The notes beneath the pieces were generated by a model, which saw only the letters and a list, made by a program, of their open reading frames with translations, ran no database searches and was not told where the DNA came from. Made by a program: the position numbers and the translations under genes. A stretch of 64,000 bases of DNA from Plasmodium coatneyi (taxonomy: Eukaryota; Apicomplexa; Aconoidasida; Haemosporida; Plasmodiidae). Where the stretch lies: positions 930,001-994,000 of the forward strand of contig NC_033556.1 of NCBI RefSeq assembly GCF_001680005.1, given 5' to 3'. Positions within the stretch are counted from its first letter, which is position 1, and each line of letters starts with the position of its first letter. Below, one piece after another: positions 23,601 to 34,048 of the stretch.

Positions 23601-23991
23601 CATTCGCCTCTACATCTGCAAAATGTTCCTGCGTCTGGAGTATTTTTTTTAACTGGAGGTAGATCTCTCTCTCCCTCGGGGGGAAGATGGTATTCAACAT
23701 TTTGTCGTAGTAAGTGGACTTGCTCCTGGCACTATCTGATAAGACCTCGTCACTCGTACTGGCGCTACTACTGCTGCTGTTACTGTTGTCCTTCTTGCCC
23801 ATGAGCAGGGTTTCCTGCTTTAGGAGTTCCGTTCTGGGGTTGTTCATCCTGTGCATCTTCCCCTCACCGTTCTCATGATCACTTAACGAGTGTGACTGCG
23901 ATTGGGAGTTTTTGTACAGGTGACTCAAGTTGATTAGGTAATCGCTCATCACCTGTTCGATGTTCGTTTTGCGTTCGTTGCGCCCCTTCAT
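20689..23991 (-). CDS. FtsH-like membrane AAA ATPase lacking a visible zinc-protease motif
   Basis: Single exon, 1100 residues, ATG at 23991. Two hydrophobic segments (about residues 302-318 and 464-479) flank a hydrophilic domain, the FtsH/i-AAA/m-AAA topology. The AAA domain is intact in its first half: Walker A GETGTGKS (about 549), pore-like TFIELYIGNGASKLR and Walker B LLFIDEID (about 604-611), followed by TQTLNQLLIEIDSL, which is typical of FtsH. The second region of homology is altered: after an insert of about 90 residues, FIGATNRYRMLDSALVRSKRFDK replaces the usual LRPGRFDR. I see no HExxH in the roughly 350 residues after the AAA module, so protease activity is doubtful. A (VECNDEP)n repeat lies at about 23370-23480. 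Likely organellar membrane (mitochondrion or apicoplast). Alternatives are an inactive FtsH homologue (like plant FtsHi) or an AAA remodelling factor. Confidence 0.8.
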   Translation of the reverse strand: MKGRNERKTNIEQVMSDYLINLSHLYKNSQSQSHSLSDHENGEGKMHRMNNPRTELLKQETLLMGKKDNSNSSSSSASTSDEVLSDSARSKSTYYDKMLNTIFPPREREIYLQLKKILQTQEHFADVEANEYLFCYLFVLAVKNMFYTIILQRKVEHHVGHDLGQDDPVECKEEDPIECNDEPVECNDEPVECNGDEPVGCKEEEPTECKREDEDLPKSEEQPEKVTSEEVQPEKVPTEKVQTAEVQSEKEQPGQVEPTGPNAQKTKTEGQRPDEEILPNNLDNIGKNYIYPLFEALKKNKSYWLIPLSVLSCGYLYYKMKGRVAACINNYYLNVTKYLSSTFLSPWGTPDAAISKDYNHFFHNVNKNNVKTILFNPSNNTFTYILGKATLPKGSTNMSIFNSSKMVNSSPPSTEEDANNVYTIFYNDYIMKFLLKNKFYENVEIKLDEKMMKLSFLEIIRKNLFDLVTYSLSLATFFYFYERNLSVSSPFTRTDCSSQSVNKDNSLSNIILNDKTKKDIKGVLFFLLFSSMFPENYNLSGYNTILFTGETGTGKSLLAKAIARELDVEFIHVSGSTFIELYIGNGASKLRSHFRRAKRNSRSVLLFIDEIDSIGLSRSMNNEGGNNANHEYTQTLNQLLIEIDSLHEYNREQFHIASRGHNKGNFLSTVRRTLMEVITPEAESADAQSECGSTDRGKRPTGGDHYSCGRPPGSRDGYEIMQYYLNNDLTLQEVEEIFNLRKHRTGKFILFIGATNRYRMLDSALVRSKRFDKVIHFHLPNLFTRRRLFEFYVEKYTRGAPPTMKRFPMQRGLPPRRTPLTSTTPLSPLQYAPFRHKFSSHFNALHPGATDKYEYLLKSLRRGRSVSNARGTSRKDNGDMLNGDYLGASHSPVDTLSLSVLTTLFNCADIDEIVHSVQMKNLTQSNLHPQGHNINSALFEVVDSTLFNKFTYDNHGEKLSTQGNKTETSDTKGSTSIKFSGNNWCTDGDYEEYLSKFIHFCNEELEKRINDEERRRKNHRRAGHSPGDKLTFEDLLFFNDLQKMKTKIWRDEDMNFILQNGFCVNSGFFPPGRSYHLYLLWKSIESFYVALHSSCRRATC

Positions 23992-25686
23992 TTTGGCGAA
24001 GGGGCGGTTACAAAGCGGTGGCGAAGCGACATCTAAGGAGCTGTTACACTTCGTTCACGCTGATTTTACTGCAATAGTTTTTTTTTCTTTTTTTGTTAAA
24101 CTTTAAGGGGATGCCACATGCAACACACATCTACGTGTCTGCATTTGTCTTGTGTGTTTCCCCCTGCGCTGAACAGGTGGACAAAATATAGGCCAAAAAC
24201 TAGGCAAAGACTATACGAATAGTTACAAAAAAAAATCGAAAACCAAAAAAAAAGAAAACAAAAAAAAAAGGCGAAGCAAATATAGGAAGGATCCACTCCA
24301 CGCGGGGCTATCTTTCCCCCCTTGGGTGGAGTACTTCCACCGAAATGATAAGGAAACAGTTTCCCCCGTCGCCACCGTGGGGGAGCGTCGCCTCGAGCTC
24401 TATACACTTAACGTCGTACTAGTCGAGCGGTCTCACGGAAAACCATTTCTTATGACTAACAAAGCGTTGCTTCTTTGGGAAAAAAAAAAATTAAATTTTA
24501 AAAAAATAAAAATAAAAAACACAAATCTGCTAAATTACACAACTCTTAAAAAGGGGAACAAAAACTCGCTATATAAGTTCGAATATATATTGTGGAAGAA
24601 AAAAAAAAAAAAAAAACTTACCAAGGGGCTAACAAAGCAGGCTAAGCAATATACACTGTGGATGGAAAAAAAAAAATTCATTAAACAATTAACAAATGAA
24701 ACACTGGCGTAAATAACAAAAAAAATAATAAATAAAATAACAAATAATTAGTATAAAAAAAAACAGCTGGGGGGGCTGCAAAAACGAGGACCTCACCTCC
24801 GAAAGGAAGAACAGAAAAAAGGGGGCCCCAAATGTAGGCACGTATAAACATCAACACAACGGTGTTGGCACTGACGTTAATGAGCGTGTGTAGGTGCACC
24901 ACTGCAGCGGCGCATTGGCCACTTGGCGAATAAGAACGCGGGTGTGCCCACACAAGAAGGGGGGAAGTGAATAAGTGAATGGAGGAGGAGCAGAGGTGTT
25001 ACTCTATACACGGAAATAGGAACATGCAAATGCACGTTACAAAAGTAGGGGCTTATGCATACGCACACATTTCTACGCGCCATGTTGGGGACACCCCCCT
25101 GGTGCACGTGCTGTCATGTCAGTAGGGGGGGAAAAACAAATTATATCCCCCTTCCCGCGCGAAGTTCACCGTCAACGTTGCAACAGTGAAAGTAGTATGC
25201 GATGAGTACACCTGGTGGCCACCTCTTTTAATGCTTCCCCCCCTATACACACATGTAAGAATTTTTTTTTTTTTTTTTTTTTTTTTGCACCAAACGGAAC
25301 AGCTGCTACGCTGATGCACACACAAGGAGGTCATTTATCGTGAAGCAACCGACTTGCAACCCACGACAGCGATGTCACTACAACTGAATAACACATTTAT
25401 GTTTTCCCCTTTTTTTTTCCTTTTCTTCCAAAAGTGAGAATCGAATAGGTAAAAAAAAAAAGAAAAAATCCATCCTCAGTGTATAGCCAAATAATTTTTT
25501 TTTTTTTTTTTTTTTTTTCCGCTTTGTTCATGCACATTTTGCAGGGTTGTTCTATCCTCTCCTACACCCCTTCATTTTGACTGCACTTCGACCCTGTGTG
25601 CGCTCCGCTTTGGGGTCGCACAAGTTACCCCAGCGCCGCCATTCCGGTTGCCCTTTGCGTTGCCATCCCCGCGTTTGTTCTTGCCT
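23992..25686. other. Intergenic, 1.7 kb, A/T-rich
   Basis: Lies between the AAA gene start and the RAD54-like 3' end. The section 24460-24780 is strongly A-rich with long Lys/Asn-type reading frames that look like composition artefacts. T runs occur at about 25260-25286 and 25495-25518. No gene supported. Confidence 0.55.
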
Positions 25687-28600
25687 TCATATCAAGTAGG
25701 AGCTATCCGTGCTTACGTTTTCCACGGAGGCGTCCGCGTCCGCGTCCTCCGACATGGAGAGAAGAGTCACTTTGGATTCCTCATCCTGTGACAGGAGTTC
25801 TATCAAATTTTTCTGACTCATGTTTCGTGTGACTCGCTTGGAGGCGGCGTCCTCTTCTTGGCCCACGAGCTCCTCCTGGGACGTGGCCTTAACCGTGCTA
25901 CTTATTTTCCGGTCCTTCTTCTGGCTAGGTGGTGTCTCCTTCGGTGGTTGCTGGTTAGCGTCCTCCCGCTTGGTTCCGTCGTCCCGCTTTGCTCCGTCCT
26001 CCCGTTTGGCTCCATCCTCCCTCTTTGTTCTATCCTTCCCATGAAAGGAGGTGTTCGTAGCCCACGCAGGTTCCTCTGCGTCGCCTCCAGCCCCTTTGCT
26101 CTTTTCCCTTCTACGTTCGAGTTGGTATTCCATGATTTCCATAAGTTTGTGTTGGTACCCGACTTTGCGCGTTTTTTCATCGCCCTCGTTGTCGTCCTCT
26201 TCTTCCTCTTCCGCTTCGTCATCTTCCTCCACGTCACTTTCCTCTCCTTCTGTTTCTTCTTCTTCCTCATCTCCAACACTTTCCTCCTCGTCCACGTCAT
26301 CTTCCTCCTCATCATCCGCTTCGTCCTCCTCCTCGTCCACCTCGCTCTCCCCACGAACGTCGCCCCCCGGTGCCGCGTCGGAGTTTCCCGTGAGCGGCTT
26401 CAGCTCCGCCTTCTTCTGCACCTTCTGTTTGATCAAGTCGTCCCGGAATTCAATCTTGCAACTCATGGCAAAGGTAACAAAAAGATCGGAAAGTTTTTTC
26501 AAAACGGGAAAGTTGTTCATGTCGTTAAGCTTGTAGTCAGTGGCAGCCTTTACAGCCTGTACTAGAATTTCATCAGGAACGGTGTCTACACTTTGGTGGT
26601 GCGCCCAGGTGTTTACATCTTCTTCTTCAAAATCTTCCAATTGCTCCGAGACGTTTTCTACATCTTTCTCGGTGCAGTTTTTCATAGTGCACCTAGTGCA
26701 TTCAATATTATCATGGGTCTCACAAAGAGTATTCATTCTATAATTAAAGAGTTTCTTTACATTCTCGTCGGAGAGTTGATCTTTAGACAAATTGGTGTTG
26801 GTAACGATCATGGAGGAAAGTCCATCTTTACTGATCTGTCTTTGATACATCTTCTCGTCAATGGTACCTGTGCAGAAGAACCTATAGATGTAGCAGATTT
26901 TTTTCTGTCCTTCTCTCCACACTCTGGCTAGAGCCTGCTTATCATTGGCAGGGTTCCAGTCAGGGTCTAACAGAACCAAACGGTTCGAACTGATCAGGTT
27001 GATACCGCACCCGCCGGATTTAGACGAAAGGAGGAATATAAAAATATCAGACGAGTGTGTAAAGTCATTAATCACCTTATGTCTTTTTTTTATGTTTATT
27101 CCTCCATCTAGTCGGACAAATTTGTAGAAATTTTCTCTACATAATATTTCCATGTAGTCCAGTGTCTGTGTGTAGTTGCTTACTATGACTACCTTATCTG
27201 TTGTATTCTGTTTGATCGTTTTTAGGAGGAAGTGGAGCAACTGGAACTTGCAGGACATGTTGTAGTAGGACCTGTGCGTGTCTCTTCTGCATTCCTCCAG
27301 GAGCTTCTTCACCGGTTTGTCGTAGTCCATTTCGACGGCCCCTCTGCGGTTCCGATCACGGTCCCGATCACGGTCCCGATCACGATCACGGCTATAGTCC
27401 CTATCACGATCCCCCTGTGAGTTGCTTTCTGGGGATGGTTTCTCCGCAGAGGTTGCACCAACTGGGCTGCCTCCCCCGCGTGCATTCCCCCGTTTGGCGC
27501 TTCGATCTGGTTTCTTCTCCAACTCCTTAGCGGCGTCTTCAATAAGCTTAGCGAAGGACACCTGCCCGACGTCCTTCATATCGTTTCCATTAAGCAGCAG
27601 CGGGTGGTTGCAAATTTTCTCCAGTTTTTTTATATTGATGAGTACATTCACCCTGTTCGTATTCTGGTCGTTCTTCAGTATCTTCTTATCCTTTAAAAAA
27701 AGGACATACAAAGCTTCCTGTATCGGATTCAGCTTAATAAAAATGTTAATCAGATACTTTACTGGTAGCACCTTGGAGAGTAGATTGTTTGTCCTTCTCA
27801 GGATGAACTTATTTGTAATGGCTGACAGTTCGGCTAACCGTTCTGATGCGATTGCTTGTTCCTTCTCCGTTGCGTCTTTGTCCCTCCCAATTAGAATCGG
27901 GTTGGCATATTTTTTTCTAAACAAATTGGTATCGTCAAAGAGGTCGGGATTGCACAGAGAAATGAGGGCGAAGAATTCACTTAAATCGTTCTGTATTGGC
28001 GTACCAGAGAGAAGAAGTCTCTTCCGAGCAGCCAAATTATAAATGCTCATGTAGGTCTTCGTTTTATCATTTTTTAACCGATGGGCTTCGTCACATATGA
28101 TCATGTCTATGGAAGATTTGTCTAACGAGTCGTTGTTAATACGGAAGCATTCGTATGAGCAGATGATGACGGTAGATTTATGGTCATACTTGAATCCTTC
28201 TAACTTGCTTACTATTTTATCCTTTGCGTTGTCGTTAACACAAGTCACGTTACATCTACCAGGGAGCCATTTATTTATTTCATCGTTCCAGTTATTTATT
28301 AAGCTAGCTGGACATAGAATGAGGCACCTCCTAACAGCTGGCTTTTTATTCATCCCTTGTTTGAGTAGTGTGTACAGGACGGAAATGCTTTGGAGCGTTT
28401 TTCCTAACCCCATGTCATCTGCCAGGATGCATCCACTTATTTTCTCATCCCTTAGGTTCATTAAGCACTCGAAGACGAAGGTGACTCCTTCCCGTTGGTG
28501 TTCCCTTAGGAACTGAGCCAAAATGGGATCCACTTCTATCTTGTTGTTTTCATCCTCGTACAAGATTAGTGGTACAAACTCCTTTTTTATTTCGTTCTCC

Positions 28601-28884
28601 TTGTTTTGTTCATCCGCTTCTGCTCCTTCCGACCTTCTGGGGATGCAATTAGTTAGGTTAATCCACCCTGTGCGCCTAACCTTTGCACCCAAAGTTTTTT
28701 TAACATAGAGACTTTTGTCACTGACGAACCCAGGGAGGGGGTTCTTAAAAGGGTGGAACAGCGTCGTCTTCTCACTCTTGTCGATACTTAGGATGGGTAG
28801 CAGCGTTGCGCGCACCAGCGTGATGCACGTCCTTTCGGGGCTGTCCTCCCGGTTGCGCTTTACCTTTCCGGGGAACTTCCTCAT
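25687..28884 (-). CDS. RAD54-family SNF2 DNA translocase
   Basis: Swi2/Snf2 ATPase of homologous recombination: remodels RAD51-DNA filaments and drives strand exchange. Single exon, 1065 residues, ATG at 28884. N-terminal GFVSDKSLYVKKTLGAKVRRTG and DPILAQFLREHQREGVTFVFECL are RAD54-specific. Helicase motifs in order: I DDMGLGKT (about 152-160), II DEAHRLKN (about 262), III LLLSGTPIQND, IV VVIVSNYTQTLDYM (about 563), V SKSGGCGINLI and VI ARVWREGQKK (about 650). A Plasmodium insert carrying (RD)n and charged sequence (about 490-513) splits the two RecA lobes. The C-terminal 250 residues are acidic (Glu/Asp blocks about 845-911) and have no counterpart in human or yeast RAD54. Synteny with the P. 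falciparum RAD54 locus is recalled. Confidence 0.93.
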   Translation of the reverse strand: MRKFPGKVKRNREDSPERTCITLVRATLLPILSIDKSEKTTLFHPFKNPLPGFVSDKSLYVKKTLGAKVRRTGWINLTNCIPRRSEGAEADEQNKENEIKKEFVPLILYEDENNKIEVDPILAQFLREHQREGVTFVFECLMNLRDEKISGCILADDMGLGKTLQSISVLYTLLKQGMNKKPAVRRCLILCPASLINNWNDEINKWLPGRCNVTCVNDNAKDKIVSKLEGFKYDHKSTVIICSYECFRINNDSLDKSSIDMIICDEAHRLKNDKTKTYMSIYNLAARKRLLLSGTPIQNDLSEFFALISLCNPDLFDDTNLFRKKYANPILIGRDKDATEKEQAIASERLAELSAITNKFILRRTNNLLSKVLPVKYLINIFIKLNPIQEALYVLFLKDKKILKNDQNTNRVNVLINIKKLEKICNHPLLLNGNDMKDVGQVSFAKLIEDAAKELEKKPDRSAKRGNARGGGSPVGATSAEKPSPESNSQGDRDRDYSRDRDRDRDRDRDRNRRGAVEMDYDKPVKKLLEECRRDTHRSYYNMSCKFQLLHFLLKTIKQNTTDKVVIVSNYTQTLDYMEILCRENFYKFVRLDGGINIKKRHKVINDFTHSSDIFIFLLSSKSGGCGINLISSNRLVLLDPDWNPANDKQALARVWREGQKKICYIYRFFCTGTIDEKMYQRQISKDGLSSMIVTNTNLSKDQLSDENVKKLFNYRMNTLCETHDNIECTRCTMKNCTEKDVENVSEQLEDFEEEDVNTWAHHQSVDTVPDEILVQAVKAATDYKLNDMNNFPVLKKLSDLFVTFAMSCKIEFRDDLIKQKVQKKAELKPLTGNSDAAPGGDVRGESEVDEEEDEADDEEEDDVDEEESVGDEEEEETEGEESDVEEDDEAEEEEEDDNEGDEKTRKVGYQHKLMEIMEYQLERRREKSKGAGGDAEEPAWATNTSFHGKDRTKREDGAKREDGAKRDDGTKREDANQQPPKETPPSQKKDRKISSTVKATSQEELVGQEEDAASKRVTRNMSQKNLIELLSQDEESKVTLLSMSEDADADASVENVSTDSSYLI

Positions 28885-29899
28885 GGCGAACGGGGGGAGA
28901 GTATCTCACTGGACCTCCTCGGGGGAAACGCCTTATCGTATTGGGGTACCTCTTTTCGTGTACCCCCCCAGCGGACATGCACGCGCAGGCAACAAATTGG
29001 CAACTGTTGGGAAGGCGGCCAAGTGGATGGGGAAAACTCCCTTCCTCCGGTGTATCGTCCTGTAGCGTATTGTGTCACCTACCGTGTGTCCTGCGCCTTT
29101 TTCACCCGCGAGTCGGCAAACCTTTGCAGATCTTTCGGTCAGGAAAAATAAACGCCGTTGTGTACTTCTCACTCGAGCGGATAACCAGCACTTAGTGGAA
29201 ATTTCCCTTTTATCTGTGCAATTTTTGCTTACCTGCAACACGTGTATGTTTCCTTCCCGTAAAAATAAAATGTTGCGTTTTTTGCGTTATCCCACCGTGG
29301 GGCGAATTGGTCTACCACGCGGTGCAGGCAGCCATTTGTCAACGCAGTTTGGCTATTTGGTCAGGAAAAAAAAAAAAAAAAAAAACATGCAAAGGCAAAA
29401 GGTACGCTACGCTTAAATAACGTGTTATGAGGGAACCACATGGGGGAATACCCCGCGTGATAGTCCAAACAAGGGAATATCCCTTCAAGACTTCTGCTTC
29501 CCCATTTGGAGTGCAACTCTCTGCATACACACAAGGAGGGGAGGGGGGGAGAAGTGGCCCACATGGAAATGGTTCCCCAAAAAGAAAAAGAGTGAACGAA
29601 AAGGCTGCACACGTTTTATGCTACTTTTAAATGGGTGACTTTTTTCTCACCCCCCAGGTCATGGTTCCTCCAAAATAAAAAAAAAAAAATCCGAACGGGT
29701 CATACTTATGAAGGATGATGATCTACGTGTGCAAACCCTTACCACACACGCACCCATTTCGTCTCATTTGCATTTACACCATGGGGAGGACTCCCATTGT
29801 GGATTGCTTCATCCTCGTAAAAGGATTAAACGACGCAGCAACGCCCATCACATGACAATCTGCATTCCCCAGGAGAGGCAACCCCCCACTGGGCAAATT
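28885..29899. other. Intergenic, 1 kb, contains the second dispersed repeat copy
   Basis: Lies between the RAD54-like start and the WD40 gene 3' end. It holds the element at 29297-29365 followed by a 20-base A run (29366-29385). No coding region supported. Confidence 0.6.
29297..29365 (+). repeat. 69-bp dispersed element, copy 2
   Basis: Gap-free match to 19674..19742 with four substitutions in 69 positions and the same 3' junction into an A run (29366-29385). Same orientation as copy 1. Confidence 0.9.
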
Positions 29900-31788
29900 T
29901 CACCCGTAGTATAGCTGCAGCACGTGGATGTTGCCATCCACATCTCCGCAAACCAATTTGTTGTCCACGTTTTGGAAATTCTGCTCAGACGAAGGAACGT
30001 GTTTCTTCTTTCCATACCGTTTGTACTTTTCCAACACGGAGTTATACTTCTCCTTGTCGATGTAGGAGCTCTCCAACACCATGTGTCTGTTAACGGTTAC
30101 GTAGTAGGTAGGTTTCCCTATCGGTACTTTGCAGTACGTCTTTTTGTAAATATCAAGATTCTGCTCATACTGAACGTTTCTATAAAAAGTGGAGTTGTTA
30201 ATGAGGTTACTTTTTACAATGTCGTAGATGTGCAGATCGTTGTGGTGCGTGCAGGAGAGGATGAACTTGTTTCGGTTGTCCAGTTTGATGTTCCTCCGGT
30301 GGAAGTTGTTCGAGTCGCCTCTGTACAGTCCGAGCAGGGTTCCTGCGGGGGGGATGAAAAATTGCACCGAGGGGAGCATTCAACGGGTTGCATGCATTGA
30401 CTGGGGTATTCGTACCCATGGGGACATTCACAATTGTGCGTTTTCTTACCGCTGTTCTTCTCCACCAACTTGACGCTGTTGTCAATGCAGTTCACACAAA
30501 AGTAGTTCCTGTCGCTTGTCACGTCGATGCTGAGAATGGAAGACTTTATGTCGTAGCTTAGAAGCTTCCCCATCCGCAGGTCGTACACTCTCAGCCAGTT
30601 GTCTATACTCCCCGTGTAGATTTCGTGTTCATCCACAAAGATACTGCGCGATGGGGAAGGGTTCATGCACGGGTGTGAGTGAGTGCAGCGAGTGAGATGG
30701 CTTAGCAAAGGTTGGCTTTGTATACTCACACGTGGCTACTCAACCCAGTGGAGGAAAGTAAAAGTTTTATTTTTTTTACTAACTCTGAGATGGAGTCCCC
30801 CGCTTCATTGAAGACCTGCAAAGGGGTGTTCTTCTTCTTGTAGTCCCTCTCCCTGAAGTCGTACACATTGACCGAGTTGCTTCTGCTGCAAAAGAGCAGC
30901 TTCTCATTCAGGCTCAATCTGATTACGTTAACCTTGTCTGCGGGGCGAGGCGGTGCAAAAAGGAACGCAGTTAGGTAGTGCGACTTGTAGGATATTGCGC
31001 TGTTGCCACTGCTTATGCGTGTCATTCACACGATCGTGGAGTGTGGTGCCACCTGGGCTCATCGCGTAGTAACCATTCACGAGGAGCCTATTTAAAACCT
31101 TGTTCGAGAGGGTGTCCCAAAGGTAAACGTGAGCGTCATTTCCTGTGGTATAGAAGGGATAAGCCAGTAATGAGTGATCTGCAGGAAGGACAAACATAAC
31201 GGACGGTGCGTCGGAAAGTAGCACTCTGTTGGGGCATCTGTATGGAGACCCACCCGCTGAGAAAAATTTCGTATTGTCCCGGAACAGGGCGACGTCGTTT
31301 ATGCCCTTTTTGTGAACATCTGCAGGGGGGAACGGGAGGTGCACCGTTTTGGAGACCATAAAATGGAGAAAATGTCACTGGGGACACACTTACAAAGGGA
31401 AGACTGCCCCACTGAGCAATACCTTTGTAGGTGTTTATGTGCAACTGCTTGTTTACATTCCAGAGACAAACAGTGTTGTCCAAACTTGAGCTGACGATGT
31501 AGTTCTCATCGTTGCTGAATACAATCTTCGTTACGCATGCTGTGTGTAGAAGGGTGGTAAAGGAGGAAAAAACTTATAACGTTTCGGGCAGCGCAACTTG
31601 GGCGGACGTGACATAGCGGAGGCTTCGTTTATCCACCCGCACATGGAGAAATGAGCGAGTAAGCGCGTATGTGCCAATATTCTATGCATTTTTGGAGACG
31701 CCACCTGCTCAATGTGAACAGCTCTCCTAAAGTAACCTTTGTGGCCTGATAGTTTTCCAACGGTTTTTACTGTAAGATCAATGTCCAT
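29900..31788 (-). CDS. WD40 repeat protein, WDR83/MORG1-like, seven exons
   Basis: Predicted beta-propeller scaffold; human WDR83 is linked to spliceosome and MAPK complexes. My model is complement(29900..30342, 30450..30643, 30784..30937, 31074..31142, 31254..31319, 31423..31539, 31737..31788), 364 residues, all phases closing. The WD units assemble only across the junctions: VGKLSGHKACVTKIVFSNDE, SSSLDNTVCLWNV, DVHKKGINDVALFRDN, GNDAHVYLWDTLSNKVLNRL, KVNVIRLSLNEKL, EIYTGSIDNWLRVYDLRMGKL and NSVKLVEKNSGTLLG. The IDNWLRVYDLRMGKLLSYD block parallels VDGRVRRYDLRMGQLFSDY in human WDR83, and length is close to the human 315. Introns are 103-197 bp. Exon 4 could instead end at 31053 (same phase, seven residues longer). 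It has the most introns of any gene here. Confidence 0.88.
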
Positions 31789-33148
31789 AGTCGGGGGGTT
31801 ATTAAGGGTCAACTTCCTGACTCGAGCGACATGGTGAAAGAGATGGAGGAGGAGAAAAGTTCGATCGTCGCGCAATGACGAAGTGTACGTGCACAGGTTG
31901 TCGTTCTGCCTGACCAACGCATTTTTTTTTTATGAACAAAAAAAAAAAAAAAAAAAAAAAAATTAAAAATGGCTAGCTGGAGGGTGCAAAGAGAATGTAC
32001 CACTCGGAAGAGCTTCGAAGCGGGGCTCCACACGCATCTACATGTTTGCTTAACTGCACAACTGTAAAATTGTGGAGCTGCCTATCTGCTTGCACGCATA
32101 GACGTTAGCTATTACATCTTAATGAGGGGCGCCGCCACGTCCCCCCACAAGTGTAGTTATATTTTTTCCGCGGAGTGGCATTTTGCCGGGAAATATATAT
32201 AGCATGCTTTGCTGGAAGAGCGAAAAAAAAAAGGAAAAATACATTGAAGCTTTCCCACCTTTTAAAGCGTCTCTCTTCATAACCCCATTTGGGAACCCCC
32301 ACTTCAGCTGCGTAATTATGCATGGATGAAAAAGTCGCAACACCCCTAACACCTCCACGTCGAATGTATTCTCAACTGGTGAGGAGAAATGCGTTCCTCA
32401 CATGCAGATATGTTTGTGCACCACAGTTGCAGGCAACGCAGCAGTAGCGGGGGGGAGAGAAAAAAAAAATATATATAGTAGCTCCGTTGCATAAGTAACA
32501 CAGAGCGGTTTTAAGAACATACTGTAGTGTAAGCTAAATTGGAAAGGAATGATCCATTAGGGGAAGAATAAGTGGAGGAAAGGGAAAAGTCGAAAAATGA
32601 ACGTTGCCTTGTCTGGTTTGTTCCCCGGGTGGTGCCGATCTGATTTTGCGAAGGGCTCCCCCTCATCCCTTTGAGAGATTTCGCACAGGAGGGTTATATA
32701 TGTATGCAGCCTACTCCGCGTGAGTGAAAAGCATGTCCATTTATGTTTCACCCGGTTCATTTTGTGTGAAGAGAAACCTAGTTGTTTTCCGTATGTGGGG
32801 GTCACTAAACTTTTTGGTCGGTCTTACACACCCTTGGATGGCTTCCCCTTATGGGGCGTTACGGTCAAGCGGCGCATAAAACCTTTACAACTTTTGCAAC
32901 TCGCACGAAAGGTGGGAAGTAAGACATTCGGTTGGGGAAGACGACACACAGTTGGCGCTACACGCGATATGCTGTTCTGCACGCGCATACACATGTGCAC
33001 ACATGGGGTAAGCGCTGGAATTTTCGCGAGGGCCCTCCCCCGCTTAATCCGAAGACGCATGCTTCGCAGAAAATTACAACTATTCTGTTCACCTTAGCGG
33101 CGAGAGAGGAAATTATTTTACCTGTATGAAAGTATCATTTTGCGTTAC

Positions 33149-33179
<31 letters not shown>

Positions 33180-34048
33180 GTATGGCTGCCTGATCGTGTG
33201 GTGCTTCACTTGGACATTTTTGTTGCACCCTTTTTGGACACCCCTAGGGGAGGAGTGATACGTGCACGCTTCCACTTAGTGAAAAATGGCAAACAACTTT
33301 TGTCGTCCGTTTGTGCGTATGAACGTTTGCATGTCCCTGCGTGGTTGAGTTTTCCTTGCCCTGGGCCTATCAAACGCAGAAATACGGCCAAGCGTGCTGT
33401 GCATGAAGTGGGACTCACCCATGGCAAGCATGGCAGTGAAAAAAAAAGACGGCAAAAAAAAAAAATAAAAAACAATTCCCCTCCGCTCATTTGAAGTGAA
33501 AGCTGTTTCCTTTTTTTTGTTTTTTTTTTTCGTTTTTTTTTATGTTTTTTTCTTTGCGATAAGACAGCGTGTAACTGTTCGTCCACGTGTTTGCCCCATT
33601 TTGCATCCACGTTGATCAATTTATTTTTTCTGTTTTTTTTTTTTTCTTCCCCAATGAGTGTAGTTCACTCATTTGGGGCAGTGCCAAAAAGTTCGAGTTA
33701 CGGGCGCATTTTCACCTGACCGTAAGTTACCCTTTAGGGTGCTCATGAACTCATTTTCATGTGGGAAGGAGTCTCGACTTGTGCAGTTTGGACGCACCGT
33801 ATACACACCTTTCTGTTTGTAGCGGTTTCCTTTGTTTGATTATCCGGCGAGAATCTTGCCAGGTTGGAGTTCACTTGAGGTGAAAATAAAATAATAGCTA
33901 CAGTGGCCATAGGCACGTTTTTGAAGGTGTAAGGTATTGAGCACACGCATCGCTACACAAAGCGCGGTAGTGGATCAGAACCGTAGATGTTGGCACTGCA
34001 GGTGGTGCTTAGCCAAGGAGAGGATTCTTCACCACGTGCGCCAAAAAA
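31789..34048. other. Intergenic, 2.3 kb, divergent promoters
   Basis: Head-to-head region between the WD40 gene (minus) and SF-assemblin (plus). It contains A or T runs near 31939-31962, 33151-33179 and 33513-33540 and an ATATATATA stretch near 32469. A 125-codon plus-strand frame at 32720-33097 has no domain and looks spurious. Confidence 0.55.

Noticed and set aside
24326..24712. 128-codon Lys/Asn-rich plus-strand frame
   Set aside because: Composition follows the local A-rich DNA, with poly-A runs and no recognisable motif.
32720..33097. 125-codon plus-strand frame in the divergent gap
   Set aside because: No domain, interrupted by intergenic-type sequence and not linked to SF-assemblin.
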